Shown: positions 16,851 to 25,110 of the stretch, one piece after another
Layout of the letters: the number at the start of each line of letters is the position of its first letter
How positions within the stretch are numbered: the stretch's first letter is position 1
Translations under genes and position numbers: made by a program
NCBI GenBank assembly: GCA_038206985.1
Contig: JBBRAH010000007.1
Span: forward strand, 20,093-84,092
Source: CAXMST01 sp038206985
GTDB taxonomy: Bacteria; Actinomycetota; Thermoleophilia; Solirubrobacterales; 70-9
Length of the DNA stretch: 64,000 bases
Direction: 5' to 3'
The notes under the pieces: model-generated
Database searches by the model: none
Told to the model about the DNA's origin: nothing
The model's input: the letters and a program-made list of their open reading frames with translations, nothing else

Positions 16851-18530
16851 TCAGCCGACCATGTCCCGGGCGGCCGCACCGGCCGGGATCATCGGGTAGC
16901 AGTTCTCGTTCTGGGTGACGCGTACGTCGAGCAGCGCCGGGCCGGGTGTCGCGAGCATGTGCTGCATCGCGTCGCCGAGCTGGGTCTTGTCGTCGCAGCG
17001 GGCCGCGGTCCAGCCGAAGGCCTCGGCCAGCTTCACCCAGTCGGGGCTCGGGCCCATCTCGACTGACTTGTAGCGCTCCTCCCAGAACAGCTCCTGCCAC
17101 TGGCGGACCATGCCGAAGTGGCCGTTGTTCATGAGCATCACCTTGACGTCGAGCTCGTGCGCGGCGGCGGTCGCCATCTCCTGGCAGACCATCACGAGGC
17201 TGCCGTCGCCGGCCAGGCAGACGACCGTCTCATCCGGGCAGGCCACCTTGGCCCCGATCGCCGCGGGGAGGCCGAAGCCCATCGTCCCCAGGCCGCCGGA
17301 GTTGAGCCATTTCCGGGGCTCGGCGAAGTGGTAGTACTGGGCCGCCCACATCTGGTGCTGGCCGACGTCGGAGGTGATGATCGCCGTGCCGCCGGTGACG
17401 CGGTAGATCTCCTCGACCATGAACTGCGGCTTGATCTCGGAGTCGTCCGAGTCCTCGTAGGTCAGCGGGTACTTCTCGCGCCAGCCCTCGATCTGTCCCC
17501 ACCAGTCGTCAAGGCGGCCGGGGTCAGTGTCCAGTGCCCGGTACTCGCCGGTCAGCTTCGGCAGCACGTCGGCGGCGTCGCCAACGATCGGGATGTGCGC
17601 GGGAACGTTCTTGGAGATCTCGGCCGGATCGACATCGACGTGGATGAACTTGGCGCGCGGGGCGAATTCGCTCAGCTTGCCGGTGATCCGGTCGTCGAAG
17701 CGGGCGCCGATGCAGATGATCAAATCGGCCTCGTCCATCGCGTAGTTGGCGGCGCGGGTGCCGTGCATGCCGAGCATCCCGAGCCACTGATCGTCAGGCG
17801 CCGGATAAGCCCCCAGGCCCATCAGGGTCGAGGTGATCGGGAAGCGATCGGAGCGGACCAGATCGCGCAGTTCCTGAGAGGCGTTGGCGTTGATCACGCC
17901 ACCGCCGGAGTAGATCACCGGCCGGCGGGCGTTGGCCATCGCCTTGGCAGCGATCCGGACCTGCTTGATGTTGCCCTCGGTGGTCGGCTGGTAACCGGGC
18001 AGCTTTGGCGTGCCCGAGGCGGGCTCGTAGTCGATCTCGGCGCGGGAGAGATCCTGCGGGATATCGATCAGGACCGGCCCGGGGCGCCCGCTGGAGGCGA
18101 TGTGGAACGCCTGGTGGACGTACTCGGGGATCTGCTTGGGATCGGTGACGAGGAAGCTGTGCTTTACCACCGGCATGGTGATCCCGGTCACGTCGGCCTC
18201 CTGGAAGCCGTCGGTGCCGATCAGGTCCGTGCGGACCTGACCGGTGATGAACACGGTCGGGACCGAATCCATGTTGGCGTCGGCGATCGCCGTGACCAGG
18301 TTGGTCGCGCCCGGCCCGGAGGTCGCGAAGGCGACGCCGACCTTGCCGGAGGCCTTGGCGTAGCCCTCGGCAGAGTGGCCCGCGCCCTGCTCATGGCGCG
18401 CCTGGATGTGCTCGAAATCGGCGTCATATAGAGCGTCGTAGAGCGGCAGGCTGGCACCACCGGGGATCCCGAATACGTGCTCGACGCCTTCGGCCTTGAG
18501 GGCCTCACAAAGGGCATCGGCGGCACGCAT
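16851..18530 (-). CDS. ilvB: acetolactate synthase, catalytic large subunit
   Basis: This ThDP/FAD enzyme makes acetolactate and acetohydroxybutyrate for Val/Leu/Ile synthesis. From the ATG at 18530 it has 559 residues; that start has GGAGG eight bases upstream. In-frame ATGs at 18557 and 18611 would add 9 or 27 residues and have no good ribosome site. The ThDP glutamate region is HVFGIPGGASLPLYDAL...HEQGAGHSAEGYA, followed by SGPGATNLVTAIADA. The C-terminal diphosphate motif spans LAGDGSLVMVCQEMATAAAH...NNGHFGMVRQWQELFW. No branched-chain-rich leader peptide was found in the 190 bases upstream, unlike leuA. Confidence 0.96.
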   Translation of the reverse strand: MRAADALCEALKAEGVEHVFGIPGGASLPLYDALYDADFEHIQARHEQGAGHSAEGYAKASGKVGVAFATSGPGATNLVTAIADANMDSVPTVFITGQVRTDLIGTDGFQEADVTGITMPVVKHSFLVTDPKQIPEYVHQAFHIASSGRPGPVLIDIPQDLSRAEIDYEPASGTPKLPGYQPTTEGNIKQVRIAAKAMANARRPVIYSGGGVINANASQELRDLVRSDRFPITSTLMGLGAYPAPDDQWLGMLGMHGTRAANYAMDEADLIICIGARFDDRITGKLSEFAPRAKFIHVDVDPAEISKNVPAHIPIVGDAADVLPKLTGEYRALDTDPGRLDDWWGQIEGWREKYPLTYEDSDDSEIKPQFMVEEIYRVTGGTAIITSDVGQHQMWAAQYYHFAEPRKWLNSGGLGTMGFGLPAAIGAKVACPDETVVCLAGDGSLVMVCQEMATAAAHELDVKVMLMNNGHFGMVRQWQELFWEERYKSVEMGPSPDWVKLAEAFGWTAARCDDKTQLGDAMQHMLATPGPALLDVRVTQNENCYPMIPAGAAARDMVG

Positions 18531-18720
18531 CAGATCAACCTCCAGTGGTTCTTTCATTCGGCGGGAGAGGAGTCCCGGGGACAACAGTGCCGCGGAGTTG
18601 CCCCAGCGCATGGGGATCCCGCGGCTGCAAGCGAGTGTACCAGCCGTTTTTGCCCACCCTGCGGAGCAATCGGGCCCGCGCCGGAGGCGGTGGCTCCCTT
18701 GCAGCCCGCGACCGGGGCGC

Positions 18721-19005
18721 TCAGCGGAAGTCGCTGCCCTGGCGGACCTCGCCGACCGGCGGCAGATAGAGGTCCTCGCCGCAGCGATTGCAGACCTGCA
18801 CATAGAGCTTGTGGGTGGCGTTGCAGCGCGGGCAGCGACGCTCAGGCTCAGCCTGCTCGCGGCGGTACAGGAGCGCCGCGGCAACTCCAAGGACGGGCAC
18901 GAAGAAGCCGACCAGGAGCCAGATGAAGAAGCTCGAGCCCTTGCGCCGCCCGATCACCCCGGCCATGAGCCCGGAGACGATCATGACCATCAGGATCGGG
19001 CCCAT
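18721..19005 (-). CDS. small membrane protein with C-terminal zinc ribbon
   Basis: This 94-residue protein has two predicted membrane helices (about 3-19 and 27-46). They are followed by a short zinc-ribbon-like domain with C58-x2-C61 and C72-x2-C75 (RCPRCNATHKLYVQVCNRCGE). It is a typical actinobacterial helical-hairpin plus zinc-ribbon architecture of unknown function. It starts three bases after the stop of the NADH dehydrogenase gene and so is co-transcribed with it. That hints at a role near the respiratory membrane, but nothing more can be said. Confidence 0.8.
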   Translation of the reverse strand: MGPILMVMIVSGLMAGVIGRRKGSSFFIWLLVGFFVPVLGVAAALLYRREQAEPERRCPRCNATHKLYVQVCNRCGEDLYLPPVGEVRQGSDFR

Positions 19006-19008
19006 AGC

Positions 19009-20334
19009 TCAGGTGATCTCGTCGAGGGGGCGGTGGGTGCCGCCGCGCTCGTAGACCTCAGCCCGCAACGGATGCGGGTGCCCGATCGAGCCGACCTCCG
19101 CGGTGTCGCGCCCGAAGGGCAGGCCGACCGTCCAGTCGCCGATCGCGCGCAGCTTGCGCACGGCGCCCGGCATCTGACTCAGGTGGTAGGTCCGCGCCGC
19201 CCACCAGGCCGGGAAGCCGGACAGCTTGAACCCGGCGGGACCGCTCGCGACGGCCTTGAACTTGCCGAGGTTGACGAAGAATCCACGGCTGTGGTACTCG
19301 AAGCTCTCGGGCTTGCCGACGCCGAGATCGGCGGCCATGTTGCGCGCGGCAACCCGCGCCTGGCGGATCGCGTGCTGGGCGGTCGGCGGGCAGATGCCGC
19401 CGTCAGGATTCGGCACGGCTGCCGCATCGCCGGCGGCGAAGACGCTGCGCAGGCCCGCGACCCGGAGCTCGTCATCGACCGGAACGCGGCCGCGCTCGTC
19501 GAGCTCGACGCTCATCGAGCGCAGGCTGGGATGAGCCGCCACCCCGGCGGTCCAGACGACGGTACGGGCGGGGATGCGCTCCCCGGTGGAGATCTTGATG
19601 TGATCGGCCGCGACCGACTCGAGCTGTGTGCCGAGCCGGATCTCTATTCCCCTGCCTCGCAGCTCGCCGACGGCGTAGTCGGCGAGATCCTGGGGAATCT
19701 CGGGTAGCACACGATCGGCGGCCTCGATCAGGATCCAGCGCATGCCGGAGAGCCGGGCGCGGGGATAGCGCTGGATCGCATCGGCGGCGAAGTCCTGCAG
19801 CTCGGCGAGCGCCTCGAGGCCGGAGTAACCACCGCCGACGAATACGTAAGTGAGCATCTCCTCGCGGCGGGCCGGGTCCTCGGTGGCGTTGGCTGATTCC
19901 AGGGTCTCAATCAGGTGATTGCGCAGCCAGATCGCGTCGGCCAGGCTCTTGAAGCCGATCGCATGCTTGTCGAGGCCCTCGATCGGCAGCGAGCGGCTGA
20001 CCGATCCGGCCGCGAGCAGCAGCGTGTCGTAGCGCAGCTGCTCGACCTCGCCCTCGTGCGTGGTGAGCGTCACCGAGCGGGCCTCGGGGTCGTGGCCCGA
20101 GATCGCGCCGAGGCGGAGGTAGGTGCGCTTGAGGATGTCGCGCAGCGGTGTGACCACGTGGCGCGGCTCGAGCGTGCCGGCCGCCGCCTCGGGCAGCAGT
20201 GGCGTGTAGAGCAGGAAGTTGACGTCGTTGACGAGGATCAGCCGCGCCGACTGCTTGGGCAGCAGCTTCTCCAGCTCGCGCGCCGCGCTGACGCCCGCGA
20301 ACCCACCTCCTGCGATGACGACGTTGTGAGCCAC
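19009..20334 (-). CDS. ndh: type II NADH dehydrogenase (NDH-2 family)
   Basis: This FAD enzyme oxidises NADH and reduces membrane quinone without pumping protons. Its 441 residues carry the FAD-binding motif VIAGGGFAGVSAARELE (about 5-21), the NAD-binding motif VFVGGGYSGLEALAEL (about 164-179) and a third FAD motif VFAAGDAAAVPNP. A C-terminal aromatic/basic stretch (AWWAARTYHLSQMPGAVRKL) is likely to be membrane-associated. The start is GTG. Its electron acceptor would be the menaquinone made by the nearby men genes. A perfect inverted repeat lies about 29 bases upstream of the start and probably binds a redox or other repressor. Confidence 0.9.
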   Translation of the reverse strand: MAHNVVIAGGGFAGVSAARELEKLLPKQSARLILVNDVNFLLYTPLLPEAAAGTLEPRHVVTPLRDILKRTYLRLGAISGHDPEARSVTLTTHEGEVEQLRYDTLLLAAGSVSRSLPIEGLDKHAIGFKSLADAIWLRNHLIETLESANATEDPARREEMLTYVFVGGGYSGLEALAELQDFAADAIQRYPRARLSGMRWILIEAADRVLPEIPQDLADYAVGELRGRGIEIRLGTQLESVAADHIKISTGERIPARTVVWTAGVAAHPSLRSMSVELDERGRVPVDDELRVAGLRSVFAAGDAAAVPNPDGGICPPTAQHAIRQARVAARNMAADLGVGKPESFEYHSRGFFVNLGKFKAVASGPAGFKLSGFPAWWAARTYHLSQMPGAVRKLRAIGDWTVGLPFGRDTAEVGSIGHPHPLRAEVYERGGTHRPLDEIT

Positions 20335-20353
20335 CCCGTCAGTCTACCCGACC

Positions 20354-20372
20354 TTGTAACAGATTGTTACAA
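20354..20372 (-). promoter_or_regulatory. 19-base perfect inverted repeat upstream of ndh
   Basis: TTGTAACA-GAT-TGTTACAA is an 8+8 perfect palindrome with a three-base centre. It is AT-rich against a very GC-rich background and lies 20-38 bases upstream of the ndh start. The arrangement is that of a repressor operator covering the promoter (a possible -10, TAGACT, follows at 20342-20347 on the minus strand). It resembles Rex redox-repressor sites (TTGTGA-type half-sites) only partly; a TetR-family site is equally possible. Confidence 0.7.
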
Positions 20373-20398
20373 AGCGGCTTCTCGCACAAGCGCGCGAG

Positions 20399-21841
20399 TC
20401 AGCCCCCGAGCTTCTCGCGCAGCAGGCGGGTCACTTCGCCACCGTCGGCGCGGCCCTGCGTCTCGCGCATCACGGCGCCGACCAGGGCGCCGATCGCCTT
20501 CATCTCCCCCGCTCTGACCTTGTCGGCAGCCTCCGGCTCGGCGGCGATCGCGGCGTCCACGGCGGCCTCGAGGGCGCCGTCGCCACCGGCGAGGGCGCCG
20601 AGACCCTCGGCCTCGACGATCGCGGCGGGATCGCCCCCCTCACTGACCAGCCGGGCGAGGATCTCGCGGCCGACCTTGCGGTTGATCGTCTTCTCCTCGA
20701 CGAGGTCGGCGAGCGAGGCTACGGCCGCAACGCTCGCCTCGGTCCGAGCGGGATGCTCGAAATCCGATTCCCGCGAGTAGCGGACCAGCTCGCCCGTCAC
20801 CCAGTTGGCCACGGCCTTCGCATCGGCCTGCTCGGCCTGCTCGGCCGCCTGCTCGAAGAACTCGCCCAGCTCGGTGTCGAAGGCGAGCTGCGCAGCCGCG
20901 TCCGGGTTGAGGCCGACCTCGGACTCATAGCGATCGCGCTTGGCGGCCGGCAACTCGGGCAGCCCTGCCCGCGTCGCCTCGATCCGCTCGGGGCCGACGA
21001 CCAGCGGCACCAGATCCGGCTCGGGGAAGTAGCGGTAGTCGTGGGCGAACTCCTTCGAGCGCAGCAGCGTCAGTGACCCGGAGGCAGGGTCGAAGTGCAT
21101 CGTCGCCTGATCGACCTCTCCCCCGCTCTCGACGATCCCGCGCTGGCGCTCGATCTCGGCCTCGATGCCGCGCTCGATGAAACGGAAGCTGTTCATGTTC
21201 TTCAGCTCCGTCTTGGTGCCTAGGGTCTCGGTGCCGGCCGGGCGGATCGAGATGTTGGCGTCGCAGCGCAGGCTGCCCTCCTCCATGTTCACGTCGGAGA
21301 CGCCGAGCTGGCGGATCGTCGTGCGCAGCAGCGTGAGCCACTCGCGCGCCGTTGCCGCGTCCCGGATGTCGGGCTCAGTGACGATCTCGACCAGAGGCGT
21401 GCCGCCGCGGTTGTAGTCAACCAGCGAGGCACCCGAGCCGTGGATCCGCCCCGAGCCACCCGTGTGGGTCAGCTTCGCGGCGTCCTCCTCGAGGTGGACA
21501 CGGTGAATGCGGACCTCTCCGAGGCTGCCGGCTGAGCCCAGCGGAATGTCGAACTGGCTGATCTGGTACCCCTTCGGGAGGTCGGGGTAGAAGTAGTTCT
21601 TGCGGTGGAAGATCGAGTGCGGAGCCACCTCGCAGCCCAGCGCCAGGGCGACCTGAATGCCGAACTCGACGGCCTGTTCGTTGGTCACGGGCAGCGTGCC
21701 GGGATGACCGAGGCAGACGGGGCAGGTGTGTGTGTTGGGCTCGGCGCCGAACTCGAGCTCGCAGCCGCAGAACATCTTGGTCCGCGTCTGCAACTGGACG
21801 TGGATTTCGAGGCCGATAACCGGCTCGTAGGCGGAGGCCAT
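20399..21841 (-). CDS. gatB: Asp/Glu-tRNA(Asn/Gln) amidotransferase subunit B
   Basis: This is the tRNA-binding and kinase subunit of the GatCAB complex that converts Glu-tRNA(Gln) to Gln-tRNA(Gln). It has 480 residues and starts YEPVIGLEIHVQLQTRTKMFC. It has the zinc cysteines C-x-C...C-x2-C (FCGCE and TCPVCLGHPG), the kinase-core DYNRGGTPLVEIVTEPD and the C-terminal YqeY-like tail (about 330-480) ending VNRLLREKLGG-like. The ATG overlaps the gatA stop (ATGA). gltX further along supplies the misacylated substrate. Confidence 0.97.
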   Translation of the reverse strand: MASAYEPVIGLEIHVQLQTRTKMFCGCELEFGAEPNTHTCPVCLGHPGTLPVTNEQAVEFGIQVALALGCEVAPHSIFHRKNYFYPDLPKGYQISQFDIPLGSAGSLGEVRIHRVHLEEDAAKLTHTGGSGRIHGSGASLVDYNRGGTPLVEIVTEPDIRDAATAREWLTLLRTTIRQLGVSDVNMEEGSLRCDANISIRPAGTETLGTKTELKNMNSFRFIERGIEAEIERQRGIVESGGEVDQATMHFDPASGSLTLLRSKEFAHDYRYFPEPDLVPLVVGPERIEATRAGLPELPAAKRDRYESEVGLNPDAAAQLAFDTELGEFFEQAAEQAEQADAKAVANWVTGELVRYSRESDFEHPARTEASVAAVASLADLVEEKTINRKVGREILARLVSEGGDPAAIVEAEGLGALAGGDGALEAAVDAAIAAEPEAADKVRAGEMKAIGALVGAVMRETQGRADGGEVTRLLREKLGG

Positions 21842-23292
21842 CAGGATCCCGCCCCCAGCGCCGGCGCGCGGTCGAAGGTGAGCGCCTCCTCCAGTGCCTG
21901 GGCAGCCGCGAGCAGGCGCGTCTCCGAGTAGGCCGGGCCGCAGATCTGCAGGCCGACCGGCAGCTCGGGCCCGCCACCCGCTGGAGCCGCCATGCCCGAC
22001 GGGATCGAGATCGCCGGAATCCCGGCCAGCGACATCGGCACGGTGCAGTAGTCGGACATGTACATCGCGAGCGGGTCGGCGGCGCGGGCGCCGAGTTCGA
22101 AGGCGACCGTCGGCGAGGTCGGCGTCAGCAGCAGGTCGAAGTCGGCGAAGGCACGGTCGAAGTCACGCGCGATCAGCGTTCGGACCTTCTGCGCCTGACC
22201 GTAATAGGCGTCGTAGTAGCCGGAGGAGAGCGCGTAGGTGCCAAGCATGATGCGCCGCTTGACCTCGGCGCCAAACCCGGCGGCCCGGGTCTGCTCGTAC
22301 ATCTCGGTCAGATCGGCGGGCTCGGGAGAGCGCGTGCCGAAGCGGACACCGTCGTAGCGGGCGAGGTTGGCGGATGCCTCGGCGGGCGCCAGCACGTAGT
22401 AGGCGGAGATCCCATGCGCCGCATGCGGCAACTCCGTCTCGGCGACCTCGGCTCCGAGCTCCTCACAGAGGGCGATGTTGCGCTCAAAGACATCGCGGAC
22501 GCCCGCCTCCATGCCCTCGACCTCGCCGGCCAGCTCCTTCGGGATTCCGAGCCGCAGACCCTCGAGCGAGGCCCCGGGCTCGGGCACTTCGACCCCCGCC
22601 TCGATCCCGGTGCAGGTCGAGTCCCGCGGGTCGGGGCCCTGCATCACGGCGAGCAACTGTGCGGCGTCGCGCACCGAGGTGGTCAGCGGTCCGCACTGAT
22701 CCAGCGAGGAGGCGAAGGCGATCATCCCGTAGCGGGAGATCGAGCCATAGGTTGGCTTCAGTCCAACGATCCCGCAGAGCGCCGCGGGCTGGCGGATCGA
22801 GCCACCAGTGTCCGTGCCGATCGCCCAGGGAGCCAGACCACCGGCCACAGCCGCGGCAGAGCCGCCGGAGGAGCCGCCCGGCACCCGGGAGCGATCCCAG
22901 GGGTTGAGCGCCGGCCCGTAGCCGGAGTTCTCGTTCGAGGAACCCATCGCGAACTCGTCCATGTTCGTCTTGCCGAGCGGCACGGCTCCCGCCTGCTGGA
23001 GCCGCTCGACCGCGGTGGCGGTATAGGGCGGCCGGTAGCCCTCGAGGATTCGGGAGGCGGCAGTGGTCGGGACGCCCTCCATGCAGAAGATGTCCTTGAT
23101 CGCGACCGGCATTCCGGCGAGCGGACCGTCCGGGGGCGCGGCCGGCTCGTCATCGATCGGGCAGAGGTAGGCGTTGAGCTGATCGCCTTCGGCCGCGGCG
23201 CGGTAGGTGTCGAGGTACTCGCCGGAGTCCAGATCGCCCGCGGAGATCGCCGCGGCGGCTTCGTGCGCGCTGAGTTCGACCATCCCGCTCAT
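21841..23292 (-). CDS. gatA: Asp/Glu-tRNA(Asn/Gln) amidotransferase subunit A
   Basis: This is the amidase subunit that releases ammonia from glutamine. It has 483 residues and the amidase-signature fold. The Ser-cisSer-Lys triad is in VAIKDIFCMEGVPTTAAS (Lys), GGSSGGSAAAVAGGLAPWAIGTDTGGSIRQPA (the two serines) and the following GLKPTYG. The ATG overlaps the gatC stop by four bases and the stop overlaps gatB. The whole gatCAB operon is translationally coupled. Confidence 0.97.
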   Translation of the reverse strand: MSGMVELSAHEAAAAISAGDLDSGEYLDTYRAAAEGDQLNAYLCPIDDEPAAPPDGPLAGMPVAIKDIFCMEGVPTTAASRILEGYRPPYTATAVERLQQAGAVPLGKTNMDEFAMGSSNENSGYGPALNPWDRSRVPGGSSGGSAAAVAGGLAPWAIGTDTGGSIRQPAALCGIVGLKPTYGSISRYGMIAFASSLDQCGPLTTSVRDAAQLLAVMQGPDPRDSTCTGIEAGVEVPEPGASLEGLRLGIPKELAGEVEGMEAGVRDVFERNIALCEELGAEVAETELPHAAHGISAYYVLAPAEASANLARYDGVRFGTRSPEPADLTEMYEQTRAAGFGAEVKRRIMLGTYALSSGYYDAYYGQAQKVRTLIARDFDRAFADFDLLLTPTSPTVAFELGARAADPLAMYMSDYCTVPMSLAGIPAISIPSGMAAPAGGGPELPVGLQICGPAYSETRLLAAAQALEEALTFDRAPALGAGS

Positions 23293-23573
23293 GCCTGCGG
23301 GGAGGGAACCCGGAACGACTCCCCGTCGGTGTCGGGGGCGTTGGCCAGGGCCGCCTCGCGGCTCAGGCTCTCGGTCACCTCATCGCTGCGAAGCACGTTC
23401 TCGAGCTTCACCACGTGCGAGGTCGGCTCGACCTCGTCCAACTCGAGCCCGGCGATCTTGTCCACGTGAGAGAGGATCCCAGAAAGCTCGCTGGCCATCC
23501 GCTCCACCTCGTCGTCGGCGAGGTGTAGCCGGGCAAGCCGGGCGACGTGGAGGACCTGTTCGCGATCGATCAT
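23289..23573 (-). CDS. gatC: Asp/Glu-tRNA(Asn/Gln) amidotransferase subunit C
   Basis: This 94-residue belt subunit holds GatA and GatB together. The N-terminal helix pair (IDREQVLHVARLARLHLADDE) and the C-terminal strand LENVLRSDEVTESLSREAALANAP are typical. The ATG at 23573 gives the usual family length; the frame is open upstream, but that part shows no likeness. It is the first gene of gatCAB. A long perfect hairpin separates it from the gene upstream. Confidence 0.95.
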   Translation of the reverse strand: MIDREQVLHVARLARLHLADDEVERMASELSGILSHVDKIAGLELDEVEPTSHVVKLENVLRSDEVTESLSREAALANAPDTDGESFRVPSPQA

Positions 23574-23596
23574 GCGGGCGCCATTCTTACTGGAGA

Positions 23597-23630
23597 CGAG
23601 TGACGGCCGCCCGGAGGCGGCCGTCACTCG
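23597..23630 (-). terminator. 15-bp perfect hairpin upstream of gatC
   Basis: CGAGTGACGGCCGCC / GGCGGCCGTCACTCG are perfectly complementary with a four-base loop. The hairpin lies in the 76-base gap between the hypothetical membrane gene (stop at 23650) and gatC, on whose strand both are read. It has no U-run, but it is the strongest stem in the window. It most likely ends the upstream transcript or marks the 5' end of gatCAB mRNA. Confidence 0.6.
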
Positions 23631-23649
23631 AGACTTTCTGCTGCGCGGC

Positions 23650-24141
23650 TCAGGCGGCCGGAGGTGACCCGCCGTCCCCGCCGAAACGGTCTCTCTGCTC
23701 ACCGAAGGAAGTGCCCTCTTCCTGCATGGCCGTCCAGCCACCGTAGGCAATACCCGCGGCGGCGATGAGGCCCAGGAAGACGCCGATCTTGCGGTCCGCT
23801 CCGAACGGCGTATCGAGGATCCTGTAGAGGATCAGCACCGTCGAGAGGATCCCCAGCCCGGTGACCAGCGCGCTACCGGCGACCGGCAGGTTGACCGACT
23901 GCGAGCTCGCTGCCATCGCGGCAACCGCGATCGCTGCACCGATGGTCAGGAACAGGATGATGTCGATGAAGCCGAACGACTGCCAGGCATTGGCCCCGCC
24001 GCCGGAGACCTCGACAGTCCCTACGGCCGTGTCGAACGAGCCGCCAACCCCGAACCAGTCGAAGATGAACATGATGAAAAACAGCGCTAGTGCTGAGCCG
24101 CCGGCGATCATCTCGCCGCGACCGACATTGCTCGTATCCAC
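23650..24141 (-). CDS. hypothetical four-helix membrane protein
   Basis: This 163-residue protein has four predicted helices (about 13-30, 60-80, 88-107 and 116-134) and a hydrophilic Gly/Asp-rich tail. I recognise no family. The GTG start at 24141 (MDTSNVGRGEMIAGG) is chosen because AGGAGG lies four bases upstream; a GTG seven codons earlier is the alternative. It stands between folD and gatC on the same strand, followed by a strong hairpin. Similar small polytopic proteins are common in Actinobacteria and are usually annotated only as membrane proteins. Confidence 0.75.
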   Translation of the reverse strand: MDTSNVGRGEMIAGGSALALFFIMFIFDWFGVGGSFDTAVGTVEVSGGGANAWQSFGFIDIILFLTIGAAIAVAAMAASSQSVNLPVAGSALVTGLGILSTVLILYRILDTPFGADRKIGVFLGLIAAAGIAYGGWTAMQEEGTSFGEQRDRFGGDGGSPPAA

Positions 24142-24195
24142 AAAGCCTCCTAAGTCAGGCACCGCCCGATGGCCGATGCTCTTGTCGTCGCGAGA

Positions 24196-25110
24196 CTATC
24201 GCGACGGGGCGGACGGGTTCGCCCGGGAGGCCCGAACCGTGTTCGCGAGCAGCATCGCGATCGTCATTGGCCCCACCCCGCCCGGCACGGGTGTGATCGC
24301 CCCAGCGGCCTCTGAGGCGGCGTCGAAGTCGACGTCGCCGACCAGTCCGTCGTCCGTGCGATTCATGCCCACGTCGATGACCGCGGCACCAGGCTTGACC
24401 CAGTCTCCCTGCACGAGCTCCGGCACACCGACCGCGGCCACCAGCACGTCCGCGCGCCGGCACGCCGCCGCCAGATCGCGGGTTCGCGAGTGGCAGACGC
24501 TGACCGTCGCGTCGGCACCGAGCATCAGGCTTGCGAGGGGACGACCGACGAGGTTCGAGCGGCCGACGATCACGACCTCCGCGCCCTCCAACTCGACCCC
24601 CGTGTGGCGGAGCAGCTCCATCACCCCGCTCGGCGTGCAGGCGACGAGGCCCGCGGGTGGCCCGGACTCCTCGAGCCCCAGCGCCTCCGCAAGGCCGATC
24701 TTGCCCTGCGCGAGCAGGCCGGCGTTGGCCGGCGTCAGGCCATCAACGTCCTTGGCGGGCGAGATCCCGGCGAGGACCTGCTCGGCATCGTGGCCGTGGC
24801 CGTCGGGGAGCGGAAGCTGCACGAGGATGCCGTCGATGCCCGGGTCGGCGTCGAGTTCTGCGACCAGCCGGACGAGTTCCTCCGGAGGGTGGTCGGCTAC
24901 CAGTTCGTGGTGGACCGAGTCGATCCCGGCCGCGGCGCAGGCCTTGTGCTTGTTGGCGACGTAGACGTGGGAGGCCGGGTCGTCGCCGACCAGCACCGTC
25001 GCCAGTGCGGGCGCCCGTCCGCGACTCGGCGCCTCCGCCTCGACCACCGCCGCGACCCGCTCCCGCAGCTCCGCGGAGACCGCCTTGCCGTCGATCACCA
25101 CAGCGCTCAA
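24196..25110 (-). CDS. folD: methylenetetrahydrofolate dehydrogenase/cyclohydrolase
   Basis: This bifunctional enzyme interconverts 5,10-methylene-, methenyl- and 10-formyl-THF with NADP, feeding purine and formyl-Met synthesis. Of 304 residues, the catalytic Tyr-Lys pair is in YVANKHKACAAAGI (about 53-66). IDGILVQLPLPDG follows, and then the NADP motif VVIVGRSNLVGRPLASLML. The TTG start at 25110 overlaps the pcrA stop (TTGA), so folD is translationally coupled to pcrA. Confidence 0.95.
   Translation of the reverse strand: MSAVVIDGKAVSAELRERVAAVVEAEAPSRGRAPALATVLVGDDPASHVYVANKHKACAAAGIDSVHHELVADHPPEELVRLVAELDADPGIDGILVQLPLPDGHGHDAEQVLAGISPAKDVDGLTPANAGLLAQGKIGLAEALGLEESGPPAGLVACTPSGVMELLRHTGVELEGAEVVIVGRSNLVGRPLASLMLGADATVSVCHSRTRDLAAACRRADVLVAAVGVPELVQGDWVKPGAAVIDVGMNRTDDGLVGDVDFDAASEAAGAITPVPGGVGPMTIAMLLANTVRASRANPSAPSR

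Noticed and set aside
18531..18720. Search for a branched-chain leader peptide ahead of ilvB
   Set aside because: No short frame with a run of Val/Leu/Ile codons and its own stop was found. The only ATG (18611) is in frame with ilvB.
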